Positions 61,991-64,000 of a DNA stretch of 64,000 nt are shown here, piece by piece. The DNA comes from Epiperipatus broadwayi (lineage: Eukaryota > Onychophora > Udeonychophora > Euonychophora > Peripatidae), in NCBI GenBank assembly GCA_028023455.1, contig JAQFVV010006313.1, forward strand, positions 1,496,992 through 1,560,991, in the 5' to 3' direction. Position 1 is the stretch's first letter. Each line of letters begins with the position of its first letter. Made by a program: the position numbers and the translations under genes. Under the pieces are notes generated by a model. The model saw only the letters and a list, made by a program, of their open reading frames with translations. It had not been told where the DNA came from and made no database searches.

Positions 61991-64000
61991 GTTGCTAGGG
62001 TATTTGGTTTGGAGTTATACTTCACAACTGGCCCATTATCTAGTATTAGGATTTCTTGTCTATTTAAGTTAGATTTTTGCCCTCAGACTTTTCCCAAAAT
62101 ATTCCTTTAATATATATATATATATATTAAATGTAAAAGTATAATAACAGTTATAAAAAATATTATATGTAAATATATATAAACAGACAATTTAACTGTA
62201 AATAGTACTACATTTTAAATTCTTTAGTAGCGTTTTCAATTACGTAGTAATCCTCGTCAGTTTTAAATGAATTTCAAATTTTAATTTATATATACATGGT
62301 GATGTATGATAGGAGTTATCTATGATTGTATTTCCCTCTATTGTAATGAGATACCTTTTTTTTTTTTTTATAAATGAAGATCTGACAACAAACGCAAGTA
62401 AGTTTCGCTTTGAATAACTTATGCATTAATTAAAATATAGATGTGCTTAATTAAAAGTACCAATCATGCTCTTTTTCTTTGAGACTTAGTGGACTATATT
62501 TTGTAACAGTTAAATGAGTGAGTTGTCATTTTTTACCAAATGACCAAACAACACATGAGGGTAATCAGTCTCTGATCATGGAGTACTAATTTGATTCATT
62601 ACTTAATTTAGAAATAATAACTTTGCAAGCACAGTATTAGACACAAGTTTTATTATGTTTATGATTCCTTTTTTTGTTTTCTATCTCAATTTAGTTGCTG
62701 ATAATCCCAATTGAAATTGTTACGTGAGATTAAAGAAGTACCATGTGATATATTTATATAGATTTAATCATTTATTTTTTTTAAATTAAACTGAAAAAAA
62801 AAATCCCTTTTTCCATGGTATCATTATAACATTCTTGGGTCATAAATTCCTTTGTGTCTATTTATATGATCTGATTATTAAGCCTTTTGTACTGGTACCT
62901 TTAATGAAAAAGGTGGACCCTTTTAATATGTTACAGAGTTTATGTAACACAAATTCTTTTGGAAAACTCCCACATTAAGCTTCATGTTATGTCCATAATG
63001 CTATACATTTTAAAGTATACTGTAACTGATTAATAAATAGCCAAAATATTTTATCTTTTAATTTAGATAAAGTAGATGGCAGGGCGACCATAAAAGAAAG
63101 AATAATCCAACACATCCCAATCCTTTTTCAAAAATCCATGCTTTTGCTCCTTAAAATAGCCATTGATCAAGAAAAAGATCAAATGGACACAAGCAAAAAC
63201 AAAAATAAAATAAAATACCACTTCAAAATTGGGGCTAAAAATATTTACCAAATAACATTGATTTAATGAGGAATTTATTTTACAAATATCTCATCAAGCA
63301 TAAAAGATAAGTTATAATAGTGAATATTATTGACCTAAATTCTGCTGTATGAATTATTTGATTCAGAGGAGATTGCTTGATGCATCAATTTAGGTCATAA
63401 AAGCAAAGCACCAACGTAAAATTACTTTAAAATTCACGCAAAAAAAAAAAAAAATAAGGAAATAAAATATGACTAATAAAAAATTTCAAATTTGAAAAAA
63501 ATTGATACAAGACAAACTTTTTTTAACTATAATATTTAATTTTATTCAAAATAATATATTTTATGCATAATTTATATTTTTTTATACATGTTTTAATTAT
63601 TATCAATATTTGCCAAAAAACACATTCGTTTGCAAACTGAGGAAATACAACTAGTGCTAACTTCACACTCATGTTGGCCAATAGATTTCTGGTGACTACG
63701 TAATTAGTAATTAATCTTTGAGACGATGATTTTATTAAGTGTTTATGAACTTAGACTTACGATAATAAAAAAACATTTATTCACCACTGCTGGGAAAAAT
63801 TTAATTAAAACCAACAACTAAAAATTAAATTCTTATTTTTGTCTTTAATTTTCAATTCCGTTTAAAAATCAAATTTCGTTTCACTGCTATTACTCACCTT
63901 TTAAAAATAAACTTGCGGACACTAAATGATTAATAATTGATTATGTTCTTTTTTAAAAAGCAAAAACAGAATGTGATTTAAAATGCAAAATTAACACGCA
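61991..64000. other. Unassigned AT-rich DNA to the window's end
   Basis: A TA tract occurs near 62110-62128 and homopolymer runs are frequent. A minus-strand frame at 63251-63063 (62 residues, hydrophobic) is unrecognised and probably chance. The hammerhead-like site at 62210-62262 is listed separately. Confidence 0.5.
62210..62262 (-). ncRNA. Hammerhead-like motif of a fourth type (weak candidate)
   Basis: On the minus strand CTGACGA (62260-62254) is followed by a six-pair helix II GATTAC/GTAATT with loop TAC, then GAAA (62237-62234). Both core strands are correct. Helix III is reduced to a possible single pair and helix I is AT-rich and imperfect, so a functional ribozyme is uncertain. Only one copy is present. 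Confidence 0.4.

Noticed and set aside
63063-63251. Hydrophobic 62-codon minus-strand frame
   Set aside because: No supporting splice signals, conservation clue or motif; likely chance in AT-rich DNA.

Overview
The window is animal nuclear DNA, very A+T-rich (about three quarters by eye), with no complete host gene. It consists of old, overlapping transposable elements, simple-sequence arrays and long stretches of unassignable AT-rich sequence. The mixture (ZBED5/FAM200-like hAT remnant, several non-LTR retrotransposon (LINE) remnants, Penelope-like elements (PLEs) with GIY-YIG domains, tRNA-like SINE heads, long TATC/TAGA arrays) points to an invertebrate metazoan. A cephalopod or other mollusc is my low-confidence guess; no host gene here settles it.

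Layout. 1-1280: 3' part of a broken hAT transposase, ending in a terminal inverted repeat. 1.5-2.5 kb: tRNA-like SINE copies. 3.3 kb: trinucleotide array. 4.1-5.1 kb: LINE 3' end with an (ATCAC)n tail. 5.97-6.88 kb: a 414-base tandem repeat carrying hammerhead ribozymes. 7.0 and 13.1-14.2 kb: more hammerhead repeats. 21 and 42 kb: LINE C-terminal remnants. 25.0-25.8 and 28.0-28.5 kb: two long foldback (inverted-repeat) structures. 31.5-32.7 kb: PLE with a YVDD reverse transcriptase and a frameshifted GIY-YIG domain. 33.5, 35.3 and 38.3 kb: hammerhead repeats. 44.5-51.8 kb: two degenerate LINEs on opposite strands. 52-54 kb: small foldback elements and another hammerhead repeat. 55.6 kb: one possible host 5' exon. 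58.1-61.0 kb: a nest of PLE fragments, one split by a hammerhead tandem element flanked by a 14-base target-site duplication. 61.3-62.0 kb: TATC array of about 695 bases.

The main discovery is a set of at least twelve type-I hammerhead (HHR) motifs in three sequence-distinct families. Nine keep both conserved core strands fully intact. Each family has a monomer of roughly 400-465 bases and most loci show head-to-tail monomers. All have a short, palindromic helix III, and helices II and III change sequence between families while keeping pairing. This is the architecture known from metazoan retrozymes and from PLE terminal repeats. Because PLE reverse-transcriptase and GIY-YIG fragments lie in the same window, and one hammerhead element is inserted inside a PLE, the simplest inference is a PLE-dependent population of non-autonomous circular-RNA retroelements.
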